Both the position numbers and the translations under genes were made by a program. Shown piece after piece: positions 1 through 5,019 of a DNA stretch of 5,019 nucleotides. Numbering within the stretch: position 1 is the stretch's first letter; every line of letters starts with the position of its first letter. This DNA comes from Pseudomonadota bacterium (GTDB taxonomy: Bacteria > Desulfobacterota > Syntrophia > Syntrophales > JADFWA01). Below the pieces are notes generated by a model. That model was not told the origin of the DNA. It saw only the letters and a program-made list of their open reading frames with translations, and searched no databases. The stretch is taken from the NCBI GenBank assembly GCA_015222855.1, contig JADFWA010000267.1, positions 1 through 5,019 of the forward strand, given 5' to 3'.

Positions 1-1
1 C

Positions 2-598
2 TTTATAACAGATTTCGCAGGCATTACATTTGTCATCGACCCAGAATTTTTGATCCATTTTGGGCACACGGGAAAAACTCGCGCGATAAATGGCGGTGAA
101 CAGAATCCTCTGCCAGAGAGGCCCCTTTTCAACGGGCATATGAACCTTTTCTTTTATCATGGGGGCGATGCGGGAAATCTTTTCCTGCGCCTGTTCAAAC
201 CGTTTATATTGTTTCTCCTTTGGTCCCGGTCCCCCCCAGGGAATATAATTGGACGGCATCGGTATTTCAAACCCCGCTGAAAGGTTCAGACGGTTTTCGG
301 CCATAATCTTTTGTAACTGGACCAATGTATTTGAAACCTGGCCTGCGTTTACCGCAATCGCAAAAACATAATCTGATTGTGAACCCTTTAGTGTGTGGAT
401 AAACCGAATAACCGAGGCCGGCACTCCCCAGATATGCACGGGAAAGACCAGTCCAACTATGTCTGAATTGATTGTCTTGCTTTCATCCTTAAACGTCGAA
501 ATCGAAAACAGCCCGGCATCACCCAATGCGTTGGCGATCTTGCGCGCCACCCATAATGAGTTTCCTGTCCCGGTGTAATAAAAAATCTCTATGCTCAT
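2..598 (-). CDS. EFR1-type flavodoxin/4Fe-4S ferredoxin protein, N-terminal 199 residues, cut by window edge
   Basis: Reading leftward from the ATG at 598-596, 199 codons are open to the window edge. The N-terminus has a flavodoxin FMN-phosphate loop, YTGTGNS, at residues 8-14. A second flavin-contact loop follows, FPVHIWGVP at 52-60. After a linker, residues 191-197 read CNACEIC, the start of a CxxCxxCxxxCP ferredoxin [4Fe-4S] site whose remainder lies outside the window. This order (flavodoxin fold, then ferredoxin) is typical of EFR1 family proteins of anaerobes, usually about 260 residues, thought to carry electrons in the cytoplasm; the partner is unknown. The start is supported by AGAGGGAAG about 6 bases upstream. 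The ATG shares its A with the TAA stop of the FAH gene, which implies translational coupling. I see no frameshift. A run of seven G at 231-237 (coding strand) falls in a Trp-Gly-Gly-Pro-Gly stretch. Confidence 0.88.
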   Translation of the reverse strand, partial: MSIEIFYYTGTGNSLWVARKIANALGDAGLFSISTFKDESKTINSDIVGLVFPVHIWGVPASVIRFIHTLKGSQSDYVFAIAVNAGQVSNTLVQLQKIMAENRLNLSAGFEIPMPSNYIPWGGPGPKEKQYKRFEQAQEKISRIAPMIKEKVHMPVEKGPLWQRILFTAIYRASFSRVPKMDQKFWVDDKCNACEICYK

Positions 599-1404
599 TA
601 CTCTTCCCTCTTCACCGGATTTGTGAGTTCGCCTATTTTCTCGATGCTTATGGTGATGACGTCGCCCTCTTTCAGAAAGATGGGCGGATTCCTGGTAAAA
701 CCCACTCCTTCCGGTGTGCCCGTCAAGATAACAGTGCCGGGAAGCAGCGTCATAGATCGGCTGAGGTCACTCACAATCGTTGGAACATCAAAAATCATAT
801 CGGATGTGCTTGAATCCTGCAGTGTTTCACCATTCAGAATGGCGCGTATCCTGAGATTATTGGGATTTGAAATTTCATCTTTGGTTATAAGAAATGGCCC
901 GATTGGGCAGAATGTATCAAAACTCTTCCCGCGCGCCCACTGCTTTTTCTGCTTGTGAATCTGCCAGTCCCGGGCGCTGACGTCATTTGCACAGGTGTAT
1001 CCCAGTATATAATTCATGGCATCCCGGGATGATACGTTCTTTGCTTTTTTACCGATGATAATGGCAAGCTCCGCCTCATAATCAACCTCATCAGGTCCCG
1101 CCTTGGGAAGGATGATGGGTGATCCGGGACCGATGACACTGTTCGTAGTTTTTATAAACATCACGGGAATATCGGGATATTTAATCTTGGTTTCATCGGC
1201 ATGCCTGCGGTAGTTGAGCCCAAGGGCCAGAACATTGGGTGGAGAAACCGGCGGAAGAATCTCCTTTATCTGTTCTGTCTTTTCCGTTACCCTGATTTCC
1301 CCAAAAATATCACCGTCAATTACCCTGGCCCTATCCGGCCTGCCGGGATCAAAAGCCCCGTATAACACCTGCCCATCCCGTGAAAGGAATCTTATGATCT
1401 TCAT
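598..1404 (-). CDS. Fumarylacetoacetate hydrolase (FAH) family protein
   Basis: This is a complete 268-residue cytoplasmic enzyme of the FAH superfamily, which hydrolyses, decarboxylates or isomerises acylpyruvate-like and 2-oxo-dicarboxylic substrates using Mg2+ or Mn2+. A short N-terminal domain (about 1-55) precedes the catalytic beta-roll. Visible family motifs are LGLNYRRHA at 61-69, DYEAELAIIIGKK at 108-120, GYTCANDVSARDWQ at 135-148, ARGKSFDTFCPIGPF at 157-171, LPGTVILTGTPEGVG at 221-235 and the C-terminal GELTNPV. Glu110, Glu112 and Asp141 match the metal-binding triad. The length is normal for bacterial members. The ATG follows AGGGGGGA at 1415-1408 with about 4 bases spacing. Exact substrate cannot be read from sequence; acylpyruvate hydrolase, oxaloacetate decarboxylase or homoprotocatechuate-type isomerase are all possible. 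It is first in a leftward unit with the EFR1 gene. Confidence 0.93.
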   Translation of the reverse strand: MKIIRFLSRDGQVLYGAFDPGRPDRARVIDGDIFGEIRVTEKTEQIKEILPPVSPPNVLALGLNYRRHADETKIKYPDIPVMFIKTTNSVIGPGSPIILPKAGPDEVDYEAELAIIIGKKAKNVSSRDAMNYILGYTCANDVSARDWQIHKQKKQWARGKSFDTFCPIGPFLITKDEISNPNNLRIRAILNGETLQDSSTSDMIFDVPTIVSDLSRSMTLLPGTVILTGTPEGVGFTRNPPIFLKEGDVITISIEKIGELTNPVKREE

Positions 1405-1442
1405 CTGTCCCCCCTATCTGTTTGTTTTGCAAAAGCCTCGCG

Positions 1443-1471
1443 ATTGTAATACCAAGGGAGCAAAAATTCAA
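1443..1471 (-). promoter_or_regulatory. Predicted sigma70-type promoter for the FAH-EFR1 unit
   Basis: On the minus strand, TTGAAT (1471-1466) is followed after exactly 17 bases by TACAAT (1448-1443). These match the consensus at 4 of 6 and 5 of 6 positions. Transcription would begin near 1436, giving a leader of about 30 bases before the FAH ATG. This is a match by eye only. Confidence 0.5.
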
Positions 1472-1507
1472 TAAGCAAGTGAAGGAAATCAGCCACTTTA
1501 CCAAAAG

Positions 1508-1520
1508 TAGTTGACAACTA
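1508..1520. promoter_or_regulatory. Candidate operator: palindrome over the -35 box
   Basis: TAGTTG-A-CAACTA is an inverted repeat with two perfect 6-base arms around one central base. It covers the whole -35 hexamer of the rightward promoter. A dimeric regulator bound here would block RNA polymerase at the transporter promoter, while the leftward promoter about 37 bases away would remain free. The repeat does not extend beyond 13 bases. Part of the symmetry could arise by chance because TTGACA is itself partly self-complementary. Confidence 0.3.
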
Positions 1521-1541
1521 TTCAAAATAACCTCATATAAT
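1511..1541 (+). promoter_or_regulatory. Predicted sigma70-type promoter for the MCE transporter operon
   Basis: A perfect -35 box TTGACA (1511-1516) and a perfect -10 box TATAAT (1536-1541) are separated by 19 bases, slightly longer than the preferred 17. No better -10 is seen at 17 or 18 bases. The predicted start is near 1548, giving a leader of about 25 bases. It is the only convincing rightward promoter before the five-gene block. The long spacer fits a promoter that is modest or depends on a regulator. Confidence 0.6.
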
Positions 1542-1572
1542 TAAACCGGTTCCAAAAAATTGGGGATGTCAA

Positions 1573-2358
1573 ATGACCGGCATAATTGAAAAAACAGGCG
1601 CTTCAGCCATTTATATCACAAAATCGTTATTCGATACGTTATACTTTGCCGTCAAGATAATACTCAAGATATTTGACAGAAAGACCTACAACAGCGCGAC
1701 GATATCGGTTCTTATAAACCAGATTTATTATACCTCCGTCGAGATATTACCGTTTTTTATCTGTGTTTCTGTAATCCTGGGAACACTGATTATGGGGGTT
1801 GTTTTTCAGGCCATCAAAAACCTGGGGCTGGATCAATACTTGGGCAATGTCTTGATCGGTTTTGTAATTACCGAATTGTCCCCATTTGTAACGGTCATGT
1901 TGATAGCTCTCCGTTCGAGTTCGGCCATAAATACCGAAATCGCCGTTATGAAGGTAAACAAAGAGATACATACCCTTAAAGTTTTCCATATTGACGAAAT
2001 CGACTACCTTTTTTTGCCAAGAATCGCAAATGGCATGATTTCACTTGTCCTGCTAAACGGTCTTTTTTCAATAGTTCTATTGACAAGCGGTTTTTTGTTT
2101 TCAAATATTATCTTTGGCATGGATATGAATACCTATTCAAACCTGCTGGCAGATTCCGTTTACTTTTCCGATATGGCAATCTTGTTCCTGAAATGCATGA
2201 CATTCGGTTTTTTTGTTACCCTTATTCCCGTAATGTACGGAAGGAGGGCATCCTATCAGCTTACAAGTATACCCGTATCCGTTTTGCAGGGCATGATCAG
2301 GGTCTTCCTGGCCATTGTTATCATTGAGGTGCTGTCATTAATAGCAAGATCAATTTAA
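1573..2358 (+). CDS. MlaE/YrbE-family permease of an MCE lipid transporter
   Basis: This is a complete 261-residue inner-membrane protein of the usual MlaE size (about 260). An amphipathic N-terminal segment (1-40) precedes hydrophobic spans at about 56-80, 92-113, 152-182, 200-222 and 235-259. The family signature region is at 101-152: ELSPFVTVMLIALR, then the coupling segment with VMKVNKEIHTLKVFHIDEID and LFLPR at 146-150. It resembles the MlaE pattern of Glu-Leu-Gly-Pro, then Ala-Gly-Arg, then Met-Lys-Val and Pro-Arg. The usual Gly-Arg-Val-Gly is replaced by LRSSS at 113-117, so the protein is a divergent member. MlaE proteins form a dimer that binds lipid and sits between the cytoplasmic ATPase and the periplasmic MCE ring. 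The ATG follows GGGGAT with 5 bases spacing. It is first in the operon and overlaps the next gene. Confidence 0.92.
   Translation: MTGIIEKTGASAIYITKSLFDTLYFAVKIILKIFDRKTYNSATISVLINQIYYTSVEILPFFICVSVILGTLIMGVVFQAIKNLGLDQYLGNVLIGFVITELSPFVTVMLIALRSSSAINTEIAVMKVNKEIHTLKVFHIDEIDYLFLPRIANGMISLVLLNGLFSIVLLTSGFLFSNIIFGMDMNTYSNLLADSVYFSDMAILFLKCMTFGFFVTLIPVMYGRRASYQLTSIPVSVLQGMIRVFLAIVIIEVLSLIARSI
2326..2339 (+). promoter_or_regulatory. Ribosome binding site plus possible ATT start of the ATPase homologue
   Basis: GAGGTG (2326-2331), inside the last codons of the permease gene, lies 5 bases before ATT at 2337. The upstream in-frame stop is TGA at 2325-2327, so no ATG, GTG or TTG exists between that stop and TTG 2382. 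This is the best-placed binding site for the gene, but ATT is a rare start codon. Confidence 0.4.
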
Positions 2359-2822
2359 GGTTCTTCGAAAGCGAACCCGATTTGGAAAAAGGGCTGGTCG
2401 ATTTCATGAGAGACCGCCGGAACACAGGTCTCGTGTCTTCGGAGGCACCGCTGATTTCAAATTTGAACATCTGGGAAAATGTAGCCCTGATTAAGCAATA
2501 TCACCAGAATATGCCTGAGAATCAGGCGAAGAAGCTGGCGCTCCGGCACTTAGAGAGGCTGGGTCTTGAAAATATCGCCGATATACGGGATCCCGACCTG
2601 AAAGAAAAAGAGGTTTTCTGCGGAATGCTCCTGCGGGCTGCCATGGTGGTTGATGCCGTCATCCTTATCGACAGGCCCTTTAAGCTGCTGCCAACCGTCA
2701 TGGATTCCACATTTATATATAATACTTTGAAAAAGATAGACGATTTGTATAAACAATGTTACATTTTTGACTATATCTGGAATAAAAACAAATACGGGAC
2801 GGACTATGCCGAAAAGGGTTGA
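2337..2822 (+). CDS. Degenerate MlaF-type ABC ATPase homologue lacking Walker A (likely pseudoenzyme)
   Basis: This open frame lies exactly where an MCE operon carries its ATPase. Read from ATT 2337 it has 161 residues, against about 250-270 for MlaF. Residues 24-51 align with the stretch after the second ATPase strand (RRNTGLV, then APLISNLNIWENVAL), and 64-80 match the helical subdomain. FCGMLLRAAMVVDAVILIDRP at 94-114 aligns with signature helix plus Walker B. Catalytic elements are missing: no P-loop, Ser34-Ser35 where Phe-Gln of the Q-loop should be, no LSGG, Arg113 in place of the Walker B glutamate, LL instead of the D-loop LD, and FD at 144-145 in place of the H-loop His. The frame is intact with sensible codon use, so it looks maintained. 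The start is uncertain: ATT 2337 has GAGGTG 5 bases upstream, while TTG 2382 and ATG 2406 lack a good ribosome binding site. Its end overlaps the MCE gene by 17 bases. The family call is by eye. Confidence 0.75.
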   Translation: MNSKINLRFFESEPDLEKGLVDFMRDRRNTGLVSSEAPLISNLNIWENVALIKQYHQNMPENQAKKLALRHLERLGLENIADIRDPDLKEKEVFCGMLLRAAMVVDAVILIDRPFKLLPTVMDSTFIYNTLKKIDDLYKQCYIFDYIWNKNKYGTDYAEKG

Positions 2823-3696
2823 ATTCAAGGTTGGACTGTTTATCATCACCACTGTATTATTAATCACAGTCTTCTTTGTATATATCGCGTACAAAAAGGA
2901 CGTCTTTTCAAAAGTCCATACCCTTACCCTCTCTTCGAAATCGGGCGAGGGATTCAGTGTAGGAATGCCCGTTGTCTTTTCGGGATTTGAGATCGGAAAG
3001 GTGAAACGTCTGGAACTGAACGAAAATGGAGTGGTATTGATAAAAATCAGGATCCCGGAAAGACATATAAAGTGGCTCAGGTCGGACAGCATATTTATAC
3101 TTGACAGACCACTGATAGGCCCGCCAAAGATCACCGTCTATACAGAAAACCTGAATAGCACGCTCCTCTCTCCCGATAAGGTGCCGGAGGTCTTTCCAGT
3201 CGACAGCATAAATGAGGCGGTTCAGAAGGTTCAGCCCATTCTGGACAAAGTTGATACCATCTTGAAAAACTCCGTAAAGATCACTTCCACTTTAGCCGGG
3301 AAGGAAACGCTCCTTGAAATGGCTGTGGGAGACAAGGCAAGCGTAAAATCCATAAATGAAGCGCTTAAAAAATCCAGGGAAATCAGCTATAAACTGGATT
3401 CGATCCTGAAAAAGGTCGACTCTCTGACGACAAAAGCGGATGGAAGGGTTTTCGGTTCTAAAGGGATACTCCCCCTGGTCCGCAAAATACTCAAGGATGT
3501 AGTCGGCAAACTGGAAAGACTAAATGCCGCCATAGATAATATTTCCAAAACAAGCTCCGACGTGTCCAAATCAACGGGGGAGCTGGATAAACTCAGGAAA
3601 GATATAGACGCGGCCATGGACTCGACCAATGAATTGCTCAAAGATATTGACAGGATGCTGCCCCTGAAAAAGGAAAAGGAGATAAAGCTTCCGTGA
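2806..3696 (+). CDS. MlaD-type MCE-domain protein with long helical tail
   Basis: This 296-residue protein is anchored by one N-terminal membrane helix (about 9-29, GLFIITTVLLITVFFVYIAY) with a short positive cytoplasmic end (MPKRVEFK). One MCE domain follows at about 35-115, with the family core GEGFSVGMPVVFSGFEIGKV at 47-66. MCE domains form a hexameric ring with a central hydrophobic channel for lipid. From about 134 to 290 the chain is predicted helical and rich in heptad-like Leu/Ile/Val with Lys and Asp. Such a tail can form a periplasmic helical tube or needle in MCE proteins. Escherichia coli MlaD is only about 180 residues, so the tail is an extension. I chose ATG 2806 because it starts directly before the anchor and follows GGGACGG; a TTG at 2767 in frame adds 13 unlikely residues. 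Confidence 0.92.
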   Translation: MPKRVEFKVGLFIITTVLLITVFFVYIAYKKDVFSKVHTLTLSSKSGEGFSVGMPVVFSGFEIGKVKRLELNENGVVLIKIRIPERHIKWLRSDSIFILDRPLIGPPKITVYTENLNSTLLSPDKVPEVFPVDSINEAVQKVQPILDKVDTILKNSVKITSTLAGKETLLEMAVGDKASVKSINEALKKSREISYKLDSILKKVDSLTTKADGRVFGSKGILPLVRKILKDVVGKLERLNAAIDNISKTSSDVSKSTGELDKLRKDIDAAMDSTNELLKDIDRMLPLKKEKEIKLP

Positions 3697-4379
3697 AGAA
3701 ATTCTCGTTTTTGTTAACCATATACATTTTGATTTTGTTAGGCGGGTGCGGATCGAAGCCCGTGCCGGACTGGAAGAATGTAAGCTTCAATCACATGAAG
3801 CATTTTAAGAGGTGTTTTTTAGGCGGCGAAGAGAGGAAAGCGGACATTTACTTTGGTAAAGCGATTGAAGAAATCAAAAAAAGCGGAAAGCTGGATATCC
3901 TGGCAAAGGCCTATCTGACGAAGTGCGCGTTAAGAGTCGCCATGCTTGAGAAAACAGAATGCGGCAAATTCATAACAATAGAAAATGTCGAACCGAACAG
4001 GGAAAACAAAAATTACTACACCTTTTTAACCGGCAATTTAGACAATGTCGACAGGCAAATATTGCCCCCAAGATATAGAAATTTCCTGACCGCCCTTAAT
4101 AACGGTAAAATTGACAGGATAAACGCTGAAATTTCCGGAATAGAAGATCCCCAATCAAGGCTCATAGCCATCGGCATTTCAGTGGGAAACAATCAATATA
4201 ATGAAACCACCCTGAAGATGGCGTTAGATGTGGCTTCTGATAATGGCTGGAAAAAGCCTCTCTTGATATACTTGAAAAATTTGAAGTCTTTTTACGAAGT
4301 GAACAGAGAAATCGAAAAAGCCAAAAAAGTTCAACAAAAGATAAAACTGATAAAAAATAACGGAAAGGAAACGGAATAA
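3693..4379 (+). CDS. Predicted outer-membrane lipoprotein of the MCE operon, function unknown
   Basis: A 228-residue protein with a lipoprotein signal: positive MKK, hydrophobic stretch to residue 16, then LGGC with Cys19 as the lipidated residue. Residue +2 is Gly, not Asp, so outer-membrane sorting is expected if E. coli Lol rules apply. The mature part is mostly helical, with TPR-like helix pairs such as ADIYFGKAIEEIKKSGKLD (50-68) and AKAYLTKCALRVAMLE (71-86). Cys41, Cys78 and Cys90 could form a disulfide in the periplasm. It starts at GTG inside the MCE stop (GTGA overlap), with AGGAG about 11 bases upstream, so it is translationally coupled to the MCE gene. By position it may be the outer-membrane partner that receives or donates lipid, like PqiC-type auxiliary lipoproteins, but I see no PqiC or MlaC motif. 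A third-position lipoprotein after an MCE gene also occurs, as I recall, in epsilonproteobacterial loci (unchecked). Confidence 0.82.
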   Translation: MKKFSFLLTIYILILLGGCGSKPVPDWKNVSFNHMKHFKRCFLGGEERKADIYFGKAIEEIKKSGKLDILAKAYLTKCALRVAMLEKTECGKFITIENVEPNRENKNYYTFLTGNLDNVDRQILPPRYRNFLTALNNGKIDRINAEISGIEDPQSRLIAIGISVGNNQYNETTLKMALDVASDNGWKKPLLIYLKNLKSFYEVNREIEKAKKVQQKIKLIKNNGKETE

Positions 4380-4386
4380 GGAGAAG

Positions 4387-4881
4387 ATGGGAGAGATAAA
4401 AAGCACACTGGACATCATCATGGAAAGGACGAAAGGCCTGGCCCTGACGGAGGAGGAAAAGGAGGAGATTCGCCATAAGGAGCTGGCAGGAAAAATCAAA
4501 GGATGGGTGCAAAAATACCTGGATGACCTGGTAAATCTCGAAACATTGAAATCGGAGTTGAAAAAAGAACCCGGGCTTCAGGAAGTCCTGCAAAAAGAAT
4601 TGCAGGGACGTCTGGAGCCGGATGACGATAATGCAAAAATATTTCAACTCATAAAAGAACTGCTGGGGATCAAGAAAGACATCTTTGTAAAGCTTATAAA
4701 CAAATTTCAGGAAGAGGCCGCCCGCGAAAGGTCAAAAAGGCTGGAATACATGAAGAAACAACTGACAAAGAGAAGAATCTTCGGTTCAGCCGTTATCCCC
4801 AACCTTGGTCACGATACCGAGTGGAATGCCTATTATCAAAAGATAAAGGATGACTTCAAAAAAGAGGTGAGGAATCTCTGA
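4387..4881 (+). CDS. Highly charged helical protein, probably cytoplasmic, function unknown
   Basis: A 164-residue protein with no signal peptide or membrane span, rich in Lys and Glu and probably almost entirely helical. It opens with MGEIKSTLDIIMERTKGL, then an acidic helix (TEEEKEEIRHKELAGKIKG), a central block (about 41-105) with repeated Leu/Ile spacing, and a basic part (EAARERSKRLEYMKKQLTKRR, 109-129). A less charged C-terminal segment contains FGSAVIPNLGHDTEW (131-145), the most motif-like stretch. The ribosome binding site AAGGAGA at 4378-4384 overlaps the stop codon of the lipoprotein gene, so the two are surely cotranscribed and tuned for strong translation. It could be a cytoplasmic adaptor or regulator of the transporter, but nothing in the sequence shows a reaction or partner. 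I do not recognise a named family with confidence. Confidence 0.82.
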   Translation: MGEIKSTLDIIMERTKGLALTEEEKEEIRHKELAGKIKGWVQKYLDDLVNLETLKSELKKEPGLQEVLQKELQGRLEPDDDNAKIFQLIKELLGIKKDIFVKLINKFQEEAARERSKRLEYMKKQLTKRRIFGSAVIPNLGHDTEWNAYYQKIKDDFKKEVRNL

Positions 4882-5019
4882 ACTGATTTATAATTGATAA
4901 GTAATCGGCTTTTCCTTGCCACCGATGCCGCGGAACAGGAAGGGCTTGTGGTCTCGCCTCTCCCACAGGAACTGGCCGAAAAACTGGATTCGCGCCTCCG
5001 CGGGAATCCAGCAAAATGC
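4882..5019. other. G+C-rich right edge: ambiguous partial reading frames
   Basis: After the stop at 4881 the sequence becomes clearly richer in G+C than the operon. Both strands are open to the edge. Minus: a frame ending at TAA 4890-4888, whose last residues read FRGIGGKEKPITYQL, with about 85 percent G or C in third positions. Plus: a frame from TTG 4894 reading FLATDAAEQEGLVVSPLP and running into the repeat, without a ribosome binding site. Both pass through the palindrome, which gives false open frames in many genomes. I cannot decide whether this is the end of a convergent gene or a larger repeat unit. No clear rho-independent terminator is seen for the transporter operon. Confidence 0.4.
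4984..5011. repeat. REP-like palindromic repeat
   Basis: CTGGATTC (4984-4991) pairs with GAATCCAG (5004-5011). Inside, CGC pairs with GCG across one G-G mismatch, with loop CTCC. This hairpin closely resembles the widespread bacterial intergenic palindrome that in translation reads LDSRLRGN on one strand and WIPAEAxIQ on the other. Such elements occur in many copies per genome, can form hairpins in RNA and often lie just past operon ends. Only one copy is in the window. Confidence 0.65.

Larger units (their letters stand above)
1405..1572. promoter_or_regulatory. Divergent intergenic control region
   Basis: This 168-base A+T-rich gap separates the leftward FAH gene from the rightward permease gene. 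It holds one predicted promoter per direction, the -35 palindrome, an 8-base palindrome AACCGGTT at 1544-1551 next to the predicted transporter start, and the small repeat CCAA-AAAA-TTGG at 1552-1563 just before the permease start. No small ORF, RNA gene or riboswitch fold is evident. Confidence 0.7.

Noticed and set aside
58..64. CCCAAAA on the minus strand in the EFR1 gene looked like a -1 frameshift heptamer, with the ferredoxin part apparently in another frame.
   Set aside because: A careful codon-by-codon reading places CCC AAA ATG in phase, and the frame runs unbroken from ATG 598 through the CNACEIC motif. There is no frameshift.
231..237. Seven-base homopolymer (G on the coding strand) as a phase-variation tract in the EFR1 gene.
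   Set aside because: It is short, encodes a plausible Trp-Gly-Gly-Pro-Gly loop, and the gene is a cytoplasmic redox protein, not a surface structure. Nothing else supports switching.
526..958. Plus-strand frames of 95 and 111 residues opposite the FAH gene.
   Set aside because: They run antisense to an enzyme with clear family motifs and show no protein-like features of their own.
1544..1563. AACCGGTT and CCAA-AAAA-TTGG near the permease start as a regulatory hairpin.
   Set aside because: The stems are only 4 bases each and would not form a stable structure; kept only as a remark in the control region.
2325..2360. Programmed frameshift fusing the permease and the ATPase homologue.
   Set aside because: The -1 relation of frames would allow it, but no slippery heptamer lies in the short overlap, and separate initiation explains the arrangement.
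2767..2805. Upstream TTG start for the MCE protein adding 13 residues.
   Set aside because: The added residues precede the natural short cytoplasmic end and membrane anchor, and ATG 2806 has the better position and binding site.
2550..3134. A 194-residue minus-strand frame across the ATPase and MCE genes.
   Set aside because: It is a shadow of two well-supported plus-strand genes, without a recognisable domain or a promoter.
4162..4647. Minus-strand frame of 161 residues opposite the lipoprotein and charged protein genes.
   Set aside because: Its Phe/Leu/Ser-rich composition is what results from reading Lys/Glu-rich genes on the other strand.

Overview
The window looks like chromosomal DNA from an anaerobic, outer-membrane-bearing bacterium with moderate G+C, most likely a Desulfobacterota (deltaproteobacterial) type. 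The taxonomic guess is an inference. It rests on an EFR1-type flavodoxin/ferredoxin protein, an Mla-like lipid-transport operon with a lipoprotein gene, and the general look of the proteins. No rRNA, tRNA, CRISPR array or insertion sequence is visible.

Layout. Two genes run leftward from a divergent control region at about 1405-1572: a fumarylacetoacetate hydrolase (FAH) family enzyme (1404-598), then an EFR1-type flavodoxin/ferredoxin protein that starts in the FAH stop codon (TAATG) and leaves the window at the left edge. Five genes run rightward as one tightly packed operon: an MlaE-type permease (1573-2358), a small degenerate MlaF-type ATPase homologue (about 2337-2822), a single-MCE-domain MlaD-type protein (2806-3696), a lipoprotein (3693-4379) and a highly charged, probably cytoplasmic helical protein (4387-4881). 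The first four overlap one another, and the fifth follows a 7-base gap. The last 130 bases hold a G+C-rich stretch with a REP-like palindrome and no secure gene.

How they fit. Permease, ATPase and MCE protein are the three core parts of an MCE/Mla-type lipid transporter, which moves phospholipid or other lipid between the inner and outer membranes. The unusual part is the ATPase. It begins at about the Q-loop region, so the Walker A half is absent. The Q-loop glutamine, signature motif, Walker B glutamate, D-loop and H-loop histidine are also not recognisable. The permease still has a well-kept coupling region, so the remnant may be a docking or regulatory subunit. ATP hydrolysis would then have to come from another protein, or not occur. 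The lipoprotein and the charged helical protein are candidate accessory parts of the same system and have no function I can assign.

The divergent region has a good promoter for each direction. A 13-base near-perfect palindrome sits on the -35 box of the transporter operon and could be an operator.
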